64,000 nucleotides of DNA from an uncultured Lentisphaerota bacterium (GTDB taxonomy: Bacteria; Verrucomicrobiota; Kiritimatiellia; CAIQIC01): the NCBI GenBank assembly GCA_903896925.1, contig CAITZM010000184.1, positions 47,374 through 111,373 on the forward strand, given 5' to 3'. Position 1 is the first letter of the stretch. Every line of letters begins with the position of its first letter. The notes under the pieces were generated by a model. The model did no database searches. It was not told the origin of the DNA and was given only the letters and a program-made list of their open reading frames with translations. Positions 50,343 through 57,840 of this stretch are shown piece after piece. The translations under genes were made by a program, and so were the position numbers.

Positions 50343-52540
50343 AAAACGGCGCAGTCCAAAACCAGCCGGTGCAGCCGCTCAACCTCGGCGGGGCTCGCGT
50401 GCTGTTGCTGGCGGAGTTCGATGACCCGGCGGTGCGCGCATTGCTGGCGGATGTCGAATCGCGCGCCGCCGCGCCCGCGGCCACGGTGCTCCATGCCGGG
50501 CGCAACCGGACGGTCAAACTGGACCTGCAGTTGGCGGGCGGGCGCCCGCTCGCGGTCGCGGTGAAAACGTTCGGGTCGCAAGGTCTCTTCAAGAATTGGA
50601 ACGATGCCCGGCGCGGCACCAAGGCCGAGCGCTCCTTCCGGGTGGCCGCGCGCCTGCACGCCGCCGGCGTCGGGACGCCCGCGCCGGTCGCGTGCGTCGA
50701 GCGCTGGGCGGGCCGGCGGCTGCTCGCCAGCCACTTTGTCTCCGTGTTCGCGCCCGGGCTGACCTGCTTCCGCGACGAACTCATCCGCCTCTATCGCACC
50801 GACCCGCTCTGCTCGAAACTGATCGGCCTGCTGCAGACGGTGGCGGACGCCGTCCGGGCGATGCACCGCGCCGGCGTGCAGCACAACGACCTCGGCAACC
50901 AGAACATCATGTTGCGGCGCGCCGGCGAGGCGGCGTGGGCCGATGTCCAGTTCGTGGATCTCAACCGCGCCCGGCTGCGCGACGCGCTGAGCCTGCGCGA
51001 GGCGGCGCGCGACCTCTCCCGCATCACGCTGCCCTCGGATTTTCTGCGTGTATTCTACGAGATGTATTTCCAGACGCCGCCGCCGGCTGAGTTTCTGCGC
51101 TGGGAGCGGCACTATCGCAGCCGGTTCGCCGGCCACACCCGCACGCGCCGCTGGCGGCATCCGCTGCGCGAGCGCGACGCTCCGGCGGGCGACCTGGCGA
51201 CCACCTATCCGGAGCCCAAAGACATCTGGATTTGGGATGACCGTTCGGCGCAGGCGATCAGTACCCTGGTCTCGCGCGACCGTAACAAACTGCACACCGC
51301 AGCCAATTCGTGGCACGTCGCCGGCGCGGTCGCCGGAGGCGCGCTGCCGGTCTGGAAGCAGTACCGCTCGCTGCGGGACCGGCTCTATGCCGCACCGGTG
51401 GCTTTCGCCGGGTGCTTCGGCCTGGCGGTCGAACCGCGGCCGGAATCCTTCCTGCACGAAAGGCGCTGGCTGGCCGATCTGGGGCAGATTCCGGTGCTGG
51501 TGCGCTTCTATCATCACGCCACGCCGGAGCAGCGCGCCTTCACCGCGCAGGCGGCGCGCGAGCTCGCCGCCGCCGGCCATCCGCTGGCCATCGCGCTCGT
51601 ACAGGACCGCCGCGCGGTGCTGGAGCCGGCGCGCTGGCGCGACTTTGTCGCCCAGACGCTGGAGCAGGTGGGCGCTGTTGCCGAATGGGCCGAGGTCGGC
51701 CATGCGATCAACCGCGTCAAGTGGGGCCTCTGGGAGTTGCGCGACTATCTCCACCTGCTCGCGCCGGTGCTGGAGTTGCGCGGGAAATATCCCCGGGTGC
51801 GCTGGATGGGCCCCGCGGTGATCGACTTCGAGTATCACCAGCTCATGGCCGTCCTGAAACTGCTGCCGCCGGGGTTCCGTTTCGACGCGCTGGCGCACCA
51901 CCTCTATGTGGACCGGCGCGGCGCGCCGGAAAATTTCCAAGGGAAGTTTTCGGCCGCGGAAAAGTTCGCACTCGCCCGGGCCATCGCCGCCTGTTCGCCG
52001 GCGGTCGCTCCGCGGCTGATCATCTCCGAGGCCAACTGGCCGCTGGTCGGCACCGGCGTCTGGTCGCCCGTCGGCTCGCCCTACGAGTCGCCCGGTCCGC
52101 GCAGCAACGACCCGAGCGTGTCCGAGCAGGACTACGCCGACTACATGCTCCGCTATCTCGTGCTTGCCCTGGCCTCCGGCATGGTCGAGCGTGTCTACTG
52201 GTGGCGGCTCGCCGCGCGCGGCTTCGGGCTGGTTGACGATACCGCGGCCGACCCGGCCGCGTGGCGCCTGCGCCCGGCCTACCACCAGTTCCGCGTCTTC
52301 CTGCGGCGCTGCGGGACCGCGACGTTCCTGGAACGCCGCGTGCACCCCGACGGTGCGCGCTATTACCTGTTCCGCGCCGCCGACGGCACTTTTTTTTCTT
52401 TCGCCTATGCGCATCCTGGGGTGGCCGTTTTCCACCCGCCGTTCGCCTGCGGCGAGGTGCGCGACGCGCTCGACCGGCCCATCCCGCGGCCGCAGCAACT
52501 GACCGGCTCGCCCTTGTATCTGCTGGATGTTGTGCGATAG
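50339..52540 (+). CDS. Kdo/WaaP-type lipopolysaccharide kinase fused to a glycoside-hydrolase-like barrel
   Basis: 733 residues in two parts. Residues 1-300 are a Kdo kinase/WaaP-like protein kinase fold: the nucleotide-binding Lys is probably K76 (LAVAVKTFGS), the catalytic loop is QHNDLGNQNI (171-180) with Asp174, and the metal-binding Asp197 lies in FVDLNR. Residues about 375-720 look like a clan GH-A TIM barrel: the strand-7 nucleophile candidate is Glu564 (IISEANWPLVG), with YWWRLAARGFGLVDD at strand 8. At strand 4 the usual N-E-P is replaced by H-A-I (EVGHAIN, 452-458), so the acid/base residue may be missing. The start overlaps the CPBP stop by 4 bp. Probably acts on LPS core sugars. 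Confidence 0.75.
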   Translation: MKNGAVQNQPVQPLNLGGARVLLLAEFDDPAVRALLADVESRAAAPAATVLHAGRNRTVKLDLQLAGGRPLAVAVKTFGSQGLFKNWNDARRGTKAERSFRVAARLHAAGVGTPAPVACVERWAGRRLLASHFVSVFAPGLTCFRDELIRLYRTDPLCSKLIGLLQTVADAVRAMHRAGVQHNDLGNQNIMLRRAGEAAWADVQFVDLNRARLRDALSLREAARDLSRITLPSDFLRVFYEMYFQTPPPAEFLRWERHYRSRFAGHTRTRRWRHPLRERDAPAGDLATTYPEPKDIWIWDDRSAQAISTLVSRDRNKLHTAANSWHVAGAVAGGALPVWKQYRSLRDRLYAAPVAFAGCFGLAVEPRPESFLHERRWLADLGQIPVLVRFYHHATPEQRAFTAQAARELAAAGHPLAIALVQDRRAVLEPARWRDFVAQTLEQVGAVAEWAEVGHAINRVKWGLWELRDYLHLLAPVLELRGKYPRVRWMGPAVIDFEYHQLMAVLKLLPPGFRFDALAHHLYVDRRGAPENFQGKFSAAEKFALARAIAACSPAVAPRLIISEANWPLVGTGVWSPVGSPYESPGPRSNDPSVSEQDYADYMLRYLVLALASGMVERVYWWRLAARGFGLVDDTAADPAAWRLRPAYHQFRVFLRRCGTATFLERRVHPDGARYYLFRAADGTFFSFAYAHPGVAVFHPPFACGEVRDALDRPIPRPQQLTGSPLYLLDVVR

Positions 52541-52541
52541 T
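52514..52541 (+). promoter_or_regulatory. Promoter of ygbA copy 1, inside the end of the fusion gene
   Basis: TTGTAT (52514-52519) and GATAGT (52536-52541) are 16 bp apart; the ATG follows 7 nt later. The -10 overlaps the stop codon of the upstream gene. The same promoter is repeated in front of copy 2. Confidence 0.55.
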
Positions 52542-52548
52542 GGCCGCC

Positions 52549-52866
52549 ATGAAACTCCGTCTTGAACGTGAGCGCCGCATCGTGGCGGCGCTGCTCAGCA
52601 TCTACTGCCGTGACCGGCACGGTGGAGGTCCGGAGCTGTGTGCCGCTTGTGCGGGCCTGCAGAGCTACATCGCAGCGCGGATGGAGCATTGTGTGCTCCG
52701 CCCCGAGAAGCCCACGTGCACCACGTGCGCGTTCCGCTGCTATGCCCCACCGCAACAATTGCGGAGCTGGTCCGTCCTGCGCAACGCCAGCCCGCAGTTG
52801 TTCTGGCGGCATCCAAGGCTCGCCTTCTGGCACTACTTCGATACCCGTCACACCCCGGCACGGTGA
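52549..52866 (+). CDS. ygbA: YgbA-like (nitrous-oxide-stimulated promoter family) protein, copy 1
   Basis: 105 residues of the small cysteine-rich YgbA family (PF11756). Conserved segments are ERRIVAALLSIYCRDRHG, CAACAGLQSYIAARMEHC, KPTCTTCAFRCYAPP and the C-terminal LFWRHPRLAFWH. Two C-x-x-C pairs plus further Cys suggest metal binding. In enterobacteria ygbA belongs to the nitric-oxide-responsive NsrR regulon; a role in nitrosative stress here is inference. It starts 8 nt after the LPS fusion gene but has its own promoter candidate. Confidence 0.82.
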   Translation: MKLRLERERRIVAALLSIYCRDRHGGGPELCAACAGLQSYIAARMEHCVLRPEKPTCTTCAFRCYAPPQQLRSWSVLRNASPQLFWRHPRLAFWHYFDTRHTPAR

Positions 52867-53063
52867 ACGCCCTGGTCTGCGGTCAGGTAGGGCGGCCACG
52901 CCGTGGCCGCCGGTCACCACCCCGCGCCCGGTTGGCTTCCCGGCGCTCGCGCGCGAGCGCCTTGCCCTCATGCCCTGTGTTGGATTTATCCTGCGTGTTG
53001 CTGGACCTGCGTCGCGCTCGCGCGGCCGGTCCCGCGGCCGCAACGACGCGCATCGGCGCGCCG
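52867..53063. other. Spacer between the ygbA copies, with one REP-like hairpin
   Basis: About 200 bp without a gene. GGCGGCCAC-GCC-GTGGCCGCC (52891-52911) is a perfect 9-bp stem with a 3-nt loop, the same style as hairpins near 27.1 and 55.1 kb. Confidence 0.5.
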
Positions 53064-53091
53064 TTGTAACTCCCGGACGTTGTGCGATAGT
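53064..53091 (+). promoter_or_regulatory. Promoter of ygbA copy 2
   Basis: TTGTAA (53064-53069) and GATAGT (53086-53091), 16 bp apart, 7 nt before the ATG. The 41 bp ending at this ATG differ from copy 1 at 7 positions, so the promoter was duplicated together with the gene. Confidence 0.55.
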
Positions 53092-53098
53092 GGTCGCC

Positions 53099-53422
53099 AT
53101 GCAGCCGCGCCTCGAACGTGAGCGCCGCACCGTGGCGGCGATGATCCGCATCTACTGCCGCGCCCGGCACGGTGGAGGGCTGGAGCTGTGTGGCGCTTGC
53201 ACGGACCTGCTGCGCTATACCGCAGCGCGCCTCGCGCATTGTCCGTTTCAGGCCGGCAAGCCCACCTGCGCGCATTGCGCGGTGCACTGTTATGCGCCGC
53301 CGCAGCGCGAGTTGATCCGTACCGTCATGCGCTTCGCCGGCCCGCGGATGCTCTGGCGGCATCCCGTGCTCGCCCTCGGACACCTGCTCGATCACCGCCG
53401 TACGCCGCCGCCGAACAGGTGA
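53099..53422 (+). CDS. ygbA: YgbA-like protein, copy 2
   Basis: 107 residues, colinear with copy 1 and closer to the enterobacterial family pattern: TVAAMIRIYCRARHG, CGACTDLLRYTAARLAHCPF, KPTCAHCAVHCYAPP and FAGPRMLWRHPVLALGHLLD. All family cysteines are kept. Copy 1 is the more diverged of the two (LRNASPQLFWRHP in place of the GPRMLWRHP segment). Tandem duplication including the promoter. Confidence 0.87.
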   Translation: MQPRLERERRTVAAMIRIYCRARHGGGLELCGACTDLLRYTAARLAHCPFQAGKPTCAHCAVHCYAPPQRELIRTVMRFAGPRMLWRHPVLALGHLLDHRRTPPPNR

Positions 53423-53789
53423 CATAAACGTCCTGCCCGCGCCAGTTCCTTGCTCACGACCTGGCTGGCCCCGACGGTCAGCAAGGGCCTCCAGGAAGGC
53501 AAGCAGGGGGAGCCCAGAGCTTAGCTGACGGACACTTCACGGCATGCCACCTCCACAGCCGTGTACCCGAATTCGATTGCGCCTGTCGTGGATGCGGCGT
53601 CCCGCCGCATATCCAGCGACGCGTCACCAGTCACGGTCCCGCTGAGCACGTTGGGAGAGTGCTCACTTCGCCATGCAGCGACGCAAGCCCCGGAAAATCG
53701 GTAGCCGGCGCCTGCCAACCGCCACGGATTACGTTGCCCAAATTCGTTCGGTCAAGGTGGACACTGCGTGTTCGGGAGCGGCTCCGCGC
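53423..53789. other. Intergenic stretch without recognised gene
   Basis: About 370 bp. A hairpin ATGCGGC-GTCCC-GCCGCAT lies at 53592-53610. A 65-codon minus-strand frame (53521-53718) has no family resemblance and is not called. Possibly gene debris. Confidence 0.45.
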
Positions 53790-53817
53790 TTGATCTGCCG
53801 CTCGCGTCCGTTACACT
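53790..53817 (+). promoter_or_regulatory. Promoter of the oligogalacturonate lyase locus
   Basis: TTGATC (53790-53795) and TACACT (53812-53817), 16 bp apart; the ATG with a GGAG site follows 28 nt later. Confidence 0.55.
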
Positions 53818-53845
53818 GCCGCCTGCCAACATGATGGAGTCCTCC

Positions 53846-55032
53846 ATGATAAAAACTGCGCACCTTCTCGCCTTCGGTCTTTGCCTGTCGCTGCCTTTTC
53901 CGGGCATGGCGGCGCCTGCGGCCAGCCTCAAGGGCAAGGTTTATCCGGCGGAAAACAAGACCCTGACTGCCAAGGAATCCGGGTATGAAGTGATCCAGCT
54001 CACCTCCAGCCCGGCTGAGGACAGCGGGCTCTATTTCACCAGCCAGAGCTTCGTGCCGGATGAGAACAGCCTCGTCTTCGCCTCCAAGCGGACCGGTTCA
54101 TGGAATCTGTTTTACATGAACCTCAAGACGTTCGAGTTCGTGCAACTGACGGATTCCAAGAATATCAGCGGCACCGGAGCGGAGGTGTGTGCGGCGACCA
54201 ATGAGGTGTTCTATCGCGAGGGCAAGGACATCAAGGCCGTCCACCTCAAAACCCTCTCCGAACGTGTGGTGACCACCGCCCCCGAGAATTTTAATGTCGG
54301 CTCGGCGGTCTCGGTGACCGCCGACGGCGCGGCGCTCGCCTTCTCCATCACCTCGAACATCGTGCTGACCACCCGGACCAAAATCATCTACTCCGACATG
54401 GAGGAGCATTTCACCAAGCGGCCCTGGAGCGCGGTGATGACCGGCAAGGCCGACGGCACCGGCTGGCACGAGATCGCGCGGCAGCAGAAATGGCTCAGCC
54501 ATACCCTGATCAGCCCGACCAATCCGAATCTGACCCCTATTGCCACGAAGGCCGCTGGAACCAGGTCGAGCAGCGCCTGTGGCTGATCCATGCCGACGGG
54601 AGCAACCAGCGCCCGCTGCGCGTCGAGGAAAAACCGGAGATCAGCATCGGTCACGAGTTCTGGTTCGGAGACGGCATCCACGTCGGCTATCAGGTCCGCT
54701 ATCCCAAAGGCCCGGCCAAGATCGGCGTCGCCGATACGCGCGACGGCTCGTTCAAGGAATACGAGATGCCATTCAGCGACGGTCACGTACAGGCCAGCCA
54801 CCACGGCAACCTGTTCATCGGCGACGGCTCGAACAAGGAGCCATTCCTCAGCCTTTATCAACTTGCCGACGGCAAAATGAGCGGCCGCCACATCTTCCGC
54901 CACGACAGTTCCTTCTCCGAGCAGCACTGGCATCCGCATCCGGCCTTTTCGCCGGACGACCAGTATGTGTTGTTCACCAGTTGCCGTGCCGGCAACGGCG
55001 ATGTCTACCTGGTAAAAATCCCCTCCAGGTAG
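53846..55032 (+). pseudogene. Oligogalacturonate lyase, frameshifted
   Basis: Two adjoining frames encode one secreted oligogalacturonate lyase (seven-bladed propeller, PF14583). The first begins with a signal peptide (LLAFGLCLSLPFPGMA) and runs to about 54533 (LISPTNPNL). The second resumes with PYCHEGRWNQVEQRLWLIHADGS and ends with the metal-binding QHWHPHPAFSPDD block and a final propeller strand. Restoring one base (for example T after 54533, giving NPNLIPYCHEG) rejoins them. Codons stay well conserved on both sides, so the lesion is recent or a sequence error. The enzyme cleaves short pectin fragments in the cell envelope. No second copy in the window. Confidence 0.8.
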
Positions 55033-55126
55033 TCCTCCTTCAATGTGTGCGGAAGGCCTTCCGAGGTGCTTCTTGAGCACAGGGACTGTTGCTGGGTTCG
55101 CCGTGTGGCGTTGTGGTCTGCTGTAG

Positions 55127-55194
55127 CGGCGGCCTGTGGCCGCCGTTAGCGCTCCCTCCGTGGCGCGCCTCGTGGAAGCGGCCTCCGGCCGCTT
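55127..55194. repeat. REP-like hairpin pair
   Basis: CGGCGGCC-TGT-GGCCGCCG (55127-55145) and AAGCGGCC-TCC-GGCCGCTT (55176-55194) are perfect 8-bp stems with 3-nt loops. They lie between the converging lyase and protease genes. No U-tract. The flanking GTAGCGGCG...CCGTTA resembles the 27.16 kb hairpin. Confidence 0.55.
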
Positions 55195-55279
55195 TCTCCC
55201 GACCGAGCGCTGGTCGATGGATGGCGGTGGTTTGCTGTGATGGGCTAAGCGGCGGGCCGCCGCTGCCACGTGTGGATGC

Positions 55280-56086
55280 TCAGCGCGGGGCTTTTCCAAG
55301 GCTGTTCGTTTGGGCGGCTGCTCCCAGGACGGCTTCGCGGATGAAGGCGGCGTGGATCACCTTCGAGAGGCCCAGCGGGTAGTGGATGGTCCGCTCCTCA
55401 TCGAGGGTCGTGATCCGTTCGTCGTGTCGGTATTGCGCGAGGATCATGCCTAGGATCACCGGTTTCTCGCGCGGGGTGACAAACACCGGCCCGCCGCTGT
55501 CGCCGGAGAAGGTGTTGAAGTCCACGAGGAAATATTTGTTGGCGCTGATCGGCATGAGCGGATGGCTGGCGATGGAGCCGTGCCGGCCGACGGGGAAGCC
55601 GGCATGGTTGGCCTCGAAGCGGGTCGGGTAGCCGAAAATGAACACCTCGCTGCAGATATGCAGGTCGAGCTTCTTCAGCTGCTTTTCGTCGGCAAGGCAG
55701 GCGAGCGGCAGCGAGGGGAACCGCTGCTTGGGATCGTCCGGCAGCTTCAGCACGGCGATGTCCTCGGCGGGGTGCTTGTACCACGAGGGCCGATGGTTGA
55801 GGCTGACCTTCAGCGGGTAGTCCTTGCGGCTGTACGTGCCGTTGGTGCCGCTGATGCGCAGGACGAGCAGGGCCTCGTCGTTGGTCATCTTCGCGAAGAC
55901 GTGCGAGGCGGTCACCAAGTAGACGCTGGCCGGCGCATCGTCGGGGTGCAGCAGGAAACAGGTCGCCGTGGAATTTCGGTTGAACAGTTTGAACGTGCAC
56001 TCCACCAGGGCCGTCGCACCATCGTCCGCCCGGGCTGCTTGCAGCCAGCCCAGCGCCATCAGCACCGCCAGCATCGCTCGTTTCAT
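55280..56086 (-). CDS. Secreted trypsin-like serine protease
   Basis: 268 residues. Signal peptide (MLAVLMALGWLQAARA), then a chymotrypsin-fold domain. The triad candidates are His in VTASHVFAK, Asp in EDIAVLKLP and Ser in SGDSGGPVFV. ATG 56086 follows a GAGG site; a GTG six nt earlier is an alternative. The last eight residues (TNSLGKAPR) are encoded by a copy of the recurrent TTCCAAG repeat, so the normal C-terminus may have been replaced. Substrate unknown. Confidence 0.85.
   Translation of the reverse strand: MKRAMLAVLMALGWLQAARADDGATALVECTFKLFNRNSTATCFLLHPDDAPASVYLVTASHVFAKMTNDEALLVLRISGTNGTYSRKDYPLKVSLNHRPSWYKHPAEDIAVLKLPDDPKQRFPSLPLACLADEKQLKKLDLHICSEVFIFGYPTRFEANHAGFPVGRHGSIASHPLMPISANKYFLVDFNTFSGDSGGPVFVTPREKPVILGMILAQYRHDERITTLDEERTIHYPLGLSKVIHAAFIREAVLGAAAQTNSLGKAPR
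55294..55308. repeat. Dyad half-site inside the protease 3' end
   Basis: TTCCAAGGCTGTTCG has the complete left arm of the recurrent dyad and no right arm. It shares the 10-mer TTCCAAGGCT plus G with the site at 13405. A CCAC-GT-GTGG dyad lies about 31 bp away (centre 55270.5), just past the stop codon. Confidence 0.4.
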
Positions 56087-56125
56087 AGGCACCTCGCCGC
56101 CTCATCTGTCCATCTGCGCGGGCGC

Positions 56126-57772
56126 TCACATCTCGCGATAGGCCGGGCCGCCGCCGCCCTCGGGCGTGACCCACTCGATGTTCTGCAGCGGGTCCTTGAT
56201 CTGGCAGGTCTTGCAATGCAGGCAGTTGGACGCCTGGATGCGGATGCACTGCTCGTGTTCTTCCAATTCGTAAACCTGCGCGGGGCAGAAGCGGGTGCAG
56301 GGGGCGCCGTACGTCTTGATGCACTCCTTGCAGCGCTCGGGTTGCAGGATGTGCAGGTGCGCGGGCTGGTCTTCCTCGTGCTTGGTGCCGGAGTGGAAGA
56401 GGTCGGTCAGCAGGTCGAGCTGCTGCTTCGAGCTGTTCGCGCGCGGCGGTGCGGGCAACTGGGTGCCGGCGCCGAGTTTCTTCAGCGCCGCATGGTCGGG
56501 CTCCCGGTGGATGCGTCCCGGCGGGAGGAGGCCCTTGGTGACCAGGCTCAGGCCGGTGGCGGCCACGCCCGGCAGCATCCCGAATTTGAAGGCGGCGCGC
56601 GCATTGCGGACCTTGTGCAAATCCTTCCAGCCTTGGGTCTGCTGGAAGCGCGTCGGATAGCCCTGCAGGGCGGCGGCGGAAAAATCATCCTTCTGCAAGC
56701 AGGCGGCCAACGTTTCGCCGGCGCAGACGCCGGACTGGACCGCGAGATGGATGCCCTTGAGCCGTACGGAGTCGAGCAGGCCGGCGGCGTCGCCGACGAT
56801 CAGCGCACCGTCGGTGGACAGTTCGGGCAGCGCAAAGAAACCGCCTTCGGGCAGGACCTTCGCGCCGTAGCCGCAGACTTCGCCGCCTTCCAGTTCCTTG
56901 GCGATCAGCGGGTGAGCTTTGAACGCGCGGAACAGATCGTGGGTGTTGATTTCCGCCGGCGCGTAGTCGAGTGCAATGACGAGGCCGACCGCAACGCGGG
57001 TCGCACCGAGGCGATAGAGGAAACCGCCCCCGTAGGTGCCGCTGTCGAGCGGGTAGCCGAAGGTGTGAAATATCTGGCCGACGCGGTCGGGCGCGGCGGG
57101 TACGTCGAAGAGTTCCTTGAGGCCGATGGCATAGGCCTGGGGATTGGCGCCTTTGGCCATCTGCTTCTTCGCCTTCAGTTTCTCGGTCAGGAAACCGCAG
57201 GCGCCCTCGCCGAGCACCACGACCTTGGCGCGGATATCGGCGCCCGCGTCGAAGTGCGCGCGCTTTTGCCCGTGCTTGTCCCAACCCTTGTCGCGCAAGC
57301 GGACGCCGACGACCCGCTCGCCTTCGAACAGCAATTCTGCACCGGGCATGTCGGGATAGATTTCCGCCCCGGCGGCCTCGGCCAGACCGCCGAGCCAGGT
57401 GGTGAACTTCGAGAGCGAGATGATCGGGAAACCGTGCGCGTGCATCTCCGGCGGAGCCCAAGGCACCTGGCTGTGGCCGGTGGGCGTCAGGCGGGCCATG
57501 GTCTCGCCGGTAACCCTGGCCTCGACCGGCATGGCGGCGAGTTCCTCGGGCGTGAGCAGGCTCGTCAGCGCGGCGGGATCCAGCACGGCGCCGGACAGCG
57601 AGTGGCCGCCGACGGCCGCGCCCTTTTCGATGACCATCACGGTCGGCTTGGCCGTGCCCGCCGCCGCACACTTGCGCAGCAGCGTCAGGGCCGTCGCCAG
57701 CGAGGCCACACCCGCGCCCACGCAGAGCACATCCACTTCGATCACGTCGCGTTGGCAGTTCTCAGGTTGCAT
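56126..57772 (-). CDS. Electron-transfer flavoprotein:ubiquinone oxidoreductase
   Basis: 548 residues. ETF-QO passes electrons from ETF to the membrane quinone pool. The FAD-binding VDVLCVGAGVASLATAL lies near the N-terminus, GGHSLSGAVLDP and VVLGEGACGFLT further on, and LIVGDAAGLLDSVRLKGIHLA closes the FAD site. The C-terminal 4Fe-4S domain supplies cysteines in CTRFCPAQVYE and NCLHCKTCQIKDP. The ETF subunits are not in this window. The neighbouring secreted protease and deacetylase have no evident link. Confidence 0.93.
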   Translation of the reverse strand: MQPENCQRDVIEVDVLCVGAGVASLATALTLLRKCAAAGTAKPTVMVIEKGAAVGGHSLSGAVLDPAALTSLLTPEELAAMPVEARVTGETMARLTPTGHSQVPWAPPEMHAHGFPIISLSKFTTWLGGLAEAAGAEIYPDMPGAELLFEGERVVGVRLRDKGWDKHGQKRAHFDAGADIRAKVVVLGEGACGFLTEKLKAKKQMAKGANPQAYAIGLKELFDVPAAPDRVGQIFHTFGYPLDSGTYGGGFLYRLGATRVAVGLVIALDYAPAEINTHDLFRAFKAHPLIAKELEGGEVCGYGAKVLPEGGFFALPELSTDGALIVGDAAGLLDSVRLKGIHLAVQSGVCAGETLAACLQKDDFSAAALQGYPTRFQQTQGWKDLHKVRNARAAFKFGMLPGVAATGLSLVTKGLLPPGRIHREPDHAALKKLGAGTQLPAPPRANSSKQQLDLLTDLFHSGTKHEEDQPAHLHILQPERCKECIKTYGAPCTRFCPAQVYELEEHEQCIRIQASNCLHCKTCQIKDPLQNIEWVTPEGGGGPAYREM

Positions 57773-57840
57773 GGCGGTTTCCTATTCAAACGAGCGGTCC
57801 GGCGCAAGCCTAAACCGTCCGGCGAAGCCTCGGAAAAAGA

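Noticed and set aside
53521..53718. 65-codon minus-strand frame between ygbA and the lyase
   Set aside because: No signal peptide, family motif or ribosome-binding site; most likely non-coding.
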